From assembly GCF_014651915.1 (NCBI RefSeq), contig NZ_BMXU01000001.1:558001-622000 (forward strand): a stretch of 64,000 nucleotides of DNA, in the 5' to 3' direction. The stretch's first letter is position 1; each line of letters opens with the position of its first letter. Made by a program: the position numbers and the translations under genes. The notes beneath the pieces were generated by a model that did no database searches, was not told where the DNA came from, and worked only from the letters and a program-made list of their open reading frames with translations. This document shows positions 61,659 through 64,000 of the stretch, one piece after another. Origin of the DNA: Parvularcula lutaonensis (GTDB lineage Bacteria > Pseudomonadota > Alphaproteobacteria > Caulobacterales > Parvularculaceae).

Positions 61659-62378
61659 TCAGGCCTCAACCGGGACGGCAGCGCGCGGCGTGATCGCCCC
61701 CGGTGCGATGTCGCAAACGACGGCACGCATCTGGACGCCCTGCTGCGCGGCCCAGCTCAGGCCTTCGGCGTATTTCGGGTCGAGGTCCGCTGCGGCTTTC
61801 ACGGCTTCCGCGTCACCACGTTGGACGATGAAGAGGAGAAAGGCATCGTGTCCTTCGTCCACCATCCGCGCGAGCTCCCGCAGGTGCTTGAGCCCGCGGG
61901 TTGTCACACAGTCCGGGAACTCGGCGATGCCGTCGTCGCGCCGCAGGAGGTGGCAGTTCTTCACCTCGATGTAGCGGTCGCGTTCCGCTCGCTGGAGGAG
62001 GTCGATCCGCGACTTTTCCTCGCCATAACGGACCTCCCGCGCAAGGTCGCCTTCGGGGTCGATGCCATCGACGAAGCCTGCGCGAATGGCTTCTTCGGCC
62101 AGCCGGTTGGGCAGGTTGGTGTTGATGCCGACCGGGACCACCCCGCCGCTGGGCGGGCTGGGGCAATCCACGATCTCCAGCGTGAGCGGCAGCTTGCGGT
62201 TCTTGTTCGGCGAACGGCTGAGCCAGCAGGGTGCATCCTCCGGCGCAACGCCCAGCATCGCGCCGGGGTTCGGGCAATGCACTGTCTCTTCGCGACCATC
62301 CGGGTGGACGACATCGGCGAGGAAGCGCTTGTAGCGACGGATCAGGCGGGCGGGCTCGAGGGGTGGGTCAAACTGCAC
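61659..62378 (-). CDS. sfsA: DNA/RNA nuclease SfsA
   Basis: The 239-residue protein has an OB-like N-terminus (LIRRYKRFLADVVHPDGREE), HCPNPGAMLGVAPEDAPCW and the nuclease-like core with SRIDLLQRAERDRYIEVKNC, LLRRDDGIAEFPDCVTTRG and KHLRELARMVDEGHDAFLLF. SfsA was first linked to maltose genes in E. coli and has a PD-(D/E)xK-like fold; its biological target is unclear. The gene precedes the small membrane gene by about 60 bp on the same strand and is divergent from the CinA-like gene. Confidence 0.93.
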   Translation of the reverse strand: MQFDPPLEPARLIRRYKRFLADVVHPDGREETVHCPNPGAMLGVAPEDAPCWLSRSPNKNRKLPLTLEIVDCPSPPSGGVVPVGINTNLPNRLAEEAIRAGFVDGIDPEGDLAREVRYGEEKSRIDLLQRAERDRYIEVKNCHLLRRDDGIAEFPDCVTTRGLKHLRELARMVDEGHDAFLLFIVQRGDAEAVKAAADLDPKYAEGLSWAAQQGVQMRAVVCDIAPGAITPRAAVPVEA

Positions 62379-62424
62379 GGGTCAGGGGTTAGACGGGCTC
62401 GCCGGATAGCGCTACCGGGGCCGT

Positions 62425-63213
62425 ATGACAGAAAGCTCCTATCCCCGCGCCGCGTGCCTGCTCATCGGTGATGAACTCCTCAGCGGCCGCACCCGCGACG
62501 CCAATTCCCACCACCTCGCGCGCGTTCTCCACGACCGCGGTCTCGAACTGATCGAGATTCGCGTGGTCCCCGACGAGATGCCCGCCATCGTGTCTTCGCT
62601 CCGTGAACTGAAAGACAAGGCGGAGATCGTCTTTACATCCGGTGGGATCGGTCCGACCCATGACGACATCACCGCCGATGCGGTGGCGGAGGCATTGGGG
62701 CGCCCGATCGCCGTGCGCGAGGACGCGCTGGAGATCCTGAAGCATCACTACGCGAAGCGCGGCGAAGAGGTCACCGATGCCCGACGCCGCATGGCGCGTG
62801 TGCCCGAGGGCGCCGAATTGATCCCCAATGCGATCACTGGAGCCCCCGGCTTCGTGGTCGACAATGTCTATGTCATGGCGGGCGTGCCCGCGATCTTCGA
62901 AGCCATGCTCGATGCGGTGAAGGACAGACTGCCGACCGGGCCGGAGGAGACGGCGTTCAGCGTCATTGGCGAGCTTGGCGAAAGCTCGATTGCCGATGGC
63001 CTCCGTGATCTCCAGACAGCGCTCAAGGGGCTGAAGATCGGCTCCTATCCCGGTCCGACGGGCAGGGGCGGTGACCTCGTCATCGTCTGCCGTTCCCAGA
63101 ATCCCGCGACAGCAGAGCAGGCCGCTCTCGCGGTCAAGGCGCTCTTCGCGGCCCAGGGGGGCGATGCTCGCATCGAAGAAGGCCAGCTACGGCAATCACT
63201 TAATAGTAATTAA
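62425..63213 (+). CDS. CinA N-terminal-type (MoaB/Mog-like) protein
   Basis: The 262-residue protein matches the molybdopterin-binding-like domain of competence/damage-inducible protein A. LLIGDELLSGRTRDANSHHL opens it, FTSGGIGPTHDDITADAVAE carries the conserved loop, and VPEGAELIPNAITGAPGF and YVMAGVPAIFEAMLDAV complete it. The C-terminal CinA deamidase domain is absent, as in many proteobacterial copies. Related domains bind nucleotides or act as ADP-ribose/NMN-related enzymes. The role here is undetermined. The end overlaps a short AT-rich palindrome. Confidence 0.88.
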   Translation: MTESSYPRAACLLIGDELLSGRTRDANSHHLARVLHDRGLELIEIRVVPDEMPAIVSSLRELKDKAEIVFTSGGIGPTHDDITADAVAEALGRPIAVREDALEILKHHYAKRGEEVTDARRRMARVPEGAELIPNAITGAPGFVVDNVYVMAGVPAIFEAMLDAVKDRLPTGPEETAFSVIGELGESSIADGLRDLQTALKGLKIGSYPGPTGRGGDLVIVCRSQNPATAEQAALAVKALFAAQGGDARIEEGQLRQSLNSN

Positions 63214-63214
63214 G
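63199..63214. promoter_or_regulatory. AT-rich palindrome before the response-regulator gene
   Basis: Perfect inverted repeat CTTAAT-AGTA-ATTAAG at the very end of the CinA-like gene and 35 bp before the receiver gene. It contains two TTAA half-sites separated by 6 bp; the cell-cycle regulator CtrA prefers 7, so I do not claim a CtrA site. Confidence 0.35.
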
Positions 63215-63248
63215 CGAACGCTGACGGTTTTGTGGTGTCTTTGCTCCC

Positions 63249-63635
63249 ATGAGAGGGACCACCACACCCGCCGTTCTCGTCTGCGAGGATGACCCGATCC
63301 AGGCCAAGGTCCTGGCCGAAGGACTGATGCGGCGGGGCATGACCGTCATCGGCCCTTGCGCGACGCCCGAAGACGCCAAGGCACAGGCGGAGCGCCATGA
63401 GGTGAGTGCGGCTCTCCTCGATGTCTCTCTCGAGGGCGGAAGCTGCGCCGACGCGGCATCGGTTTTGGCCGGGCGAGGCGTGCCCTTCGCCTTCATCACC
63501 GGCTACAGCACCGACGCGGCCAGCACTTTGCGGAAATTCTCCGACCACCTCGTGGTGCCGAAGCCCATTCCCCCAGACCTCCTGGACCAGATCATCGATA
63601 CGCTCATCCCGCCTGCCGCCCTGCCTGCGGAGTAG
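63249..63635 (+). CDS. Single-domain response regulator (receiver)
   Basis: The 128-residue protein is a stand-alone CheY-like receiver. VLVCEDDPIQAK supplies the acidic pocket, Asp58 in ALLDVSLEGG is the phospho-acceptor, Thr in AFITGYST and Lys in VVPKPIP are the conserved switch residues. There is no output domain, so it probably acts in a phosphorelay or by protein binding. No kinase is adjacent; the only kinase in the window is the sensorless one at 29065. ATG 63249 lies 35 bp after the CinA-like stop. Confidence 0.88.
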   Translation: MRGTTTPAVLVCEDDPIQAKVLAEGLMRRGMTVIGPCATPEDAKAQAERHEVSAALLDVSLEGGSCADAASVLAGRGVPFAFITGYSTDAASTLRKFSDHLVVPKPIPPDLLDQIIDTLIPPAALPAE

Positions 63636-63685
63636 AACGGCCCGGTTGCCATACGCAGCCATGCTGCCCCATATGACCCGACCCT

Positions 63686-63770
63686 GCGGGCGTGATGGAA
63701 TTGGTAGACATAGCGGACTTAAAATCCGTAGCCTTCTGGCGTGGGGGTTCGAGTCCCCCCGCCCGCACCA
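63686..63770 (+). tRNA. tRNA-Leu (anticodon TAA)
   Basis: An 85-nt cloverleaf including a genomic CCA end. Acceptor stem GCGGGCG/CGCCCGC with A as discriminator, D arm GATGGAATTGGTAGACA, and an anticodon stem GCGGA/TCCGT with loop CTTAAAA, giving anticodon TAA. The variable arm is long (about 12 nt, class II), and the T arm reads GTGGGGGTTCGAGTCCCCC. A leucine tRNA fits the long variable arm and reads UUA/UUG codons. Confidence 0.97.
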
Positions 63771-63911
63771 GCTTTCCATCTCACGCCAAGTTGCGCTTCC
63801 AACGGGGCGGCGTCGATGGCCGGGGTCGCGGCCTTGGGGACTTCGCCCCTGCCAGCGGCATCCCGGAATCTGCGCAGCAAGTCTGCAGGACCCATCAACC
63901 AAGCCCTCGGC

Positions 63912-64000
63912 CTAGAAGCCCAGCAGTTCCTCTAGCAGCTCCACCTGACGCTCCCACGCTTCCGTGCCCGGAGCGATCAGCTCCACATGGCCGCCCGGCA
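63912..64000 (-). CDS. Alpha/beta hydrolase, C-terminal end (cut by window edge)
   Basis: On the minus strand an open frame enters at the window edge and ends at TAG 63914-63912. The 28 residues visible include GGHVELIAPGTEAWERQVEL, the usual surroundings of the catalytic histidine in alpha/beta hydrolases, followed by LEELLGF and stop. Most of the gene lies outside the window. The 141 bp between this and the tRNA hold no other feature I can support. Confidence 0.6.
   Translation of the reverse strand, partial: PGGHVELIAPGTEAWERQVELLEELLGF

Noticed and set aside
63199-63214. CtrA-binding site
   Set aside because: The TTAA half-sites are 6 bp apart, not 7, and flanking bases do not fit.

Overview
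The window is a dense, high-GC bacterial chromosome segment, about 64 kb, carrying mostly housekeeping genes. Several things point to an alphaproteobacterium: a dnaG-rpoD pair with yqeY nearby, a DnaG whose zinc-finger ligands are replaced, a CobT cobaltochelatase subunit near rpmB and a DUF3108 gene, the YbjN, DUF1330 and DUF2167 families, and proteins with VPLPA/PEP-CTERM-like tails. The Rhodobacterales/Parvularculales/Caulobacterales side of the class seems likeliest, but that is inference. No phage, insertion sequence, integrase, rRNA operon or CRISPR array was seen. One tRNA gene, tRNA-Leu(TAA), lies near the right end.

Layout. 1-4.2 kb: the end of a DUF1800 gene and a Tat-exported DUF1501 partner, a YbjN protein, a YhhQ-type transporter and proC. 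4.3-10.2 kb: a co-directional run of histidine phosphatase, xseB, dxs, tlyA, a TrmA/RlmD-like RNA methyltransferase and a further methyltransferase. 10.2-12.7 kb: a minus-strand operon of an alpha/beta hydrolase-OsmC fusion, chorismate mutase and two thioesterases. 12.8-18.1 kb: a lipoprotein hydrolase, photolyase, a VPLPA-CTERM protein and a cyclopropane synthase-like enzyme. 18.3-23.9 kb: parC, a MipA/OmpV-like outer-membrane protein, small proteins and metG. 24-27.5 kb: rpmH, rnpA, yidC, DUF1338 and a small membrane protein, all on the minus strand. 27.6-29.7 kb: a flavoprotein disulfide reductase coupled to a sensorless histidine kinase. 29.7-36.5 kb: lipid A and Kdo genes (waaA, lpxK, an LpxL-like acyltransferase) divergent from an MsbA-like exporter, a DMT transporter and an AmpD-type amidase. 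36.5-39.7 kb: membrane and periplasmic accessory genes. 39.8-46.7 kb: rpoD, dnaG, a GDNPP-repeat CTERM protein, yqeY and carA. 46.9-52.4 kb: an ArsR/SRPBCC pair with clear operators, a YbjN-like exported protein, rnr and an NlpD-like LysM/LytM protein. 52.4-53.0 kb: a repeat-rich intergenic island. 53-58 kb: DUF3108, rpmB, a membrane protein, a phytase-like esterase and cobT. 58.5-64 kb: a second CTERM-like protein, parE, sfsA, a CinA-type protein, a response regulator, tRNA-Leu and the end of an alpha/beta hydrolase.

The genes fall into a few processes: envelope building (lipid A/Kdo synthesis and export, YidC, NlpD-like activator, amidase), chromosome and RNA handling (ParC/ParE, DnaG, RpoD, RNase R, RNase P, RNA methyltransferases) and isoprenoid, proline, aromatic and pyrimidine precursor supply. 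The least ordinary features are the rnpA frame that seems to run through all of rpmH without an internal start codon, the twin ArsR operators over a possibly leaderless start, the three dispersed CTERM-type proteins (one with an exact 15-bp repeat array), the reductase/histidine-kinase pair, and a small family of palindromic intergenic repeats.
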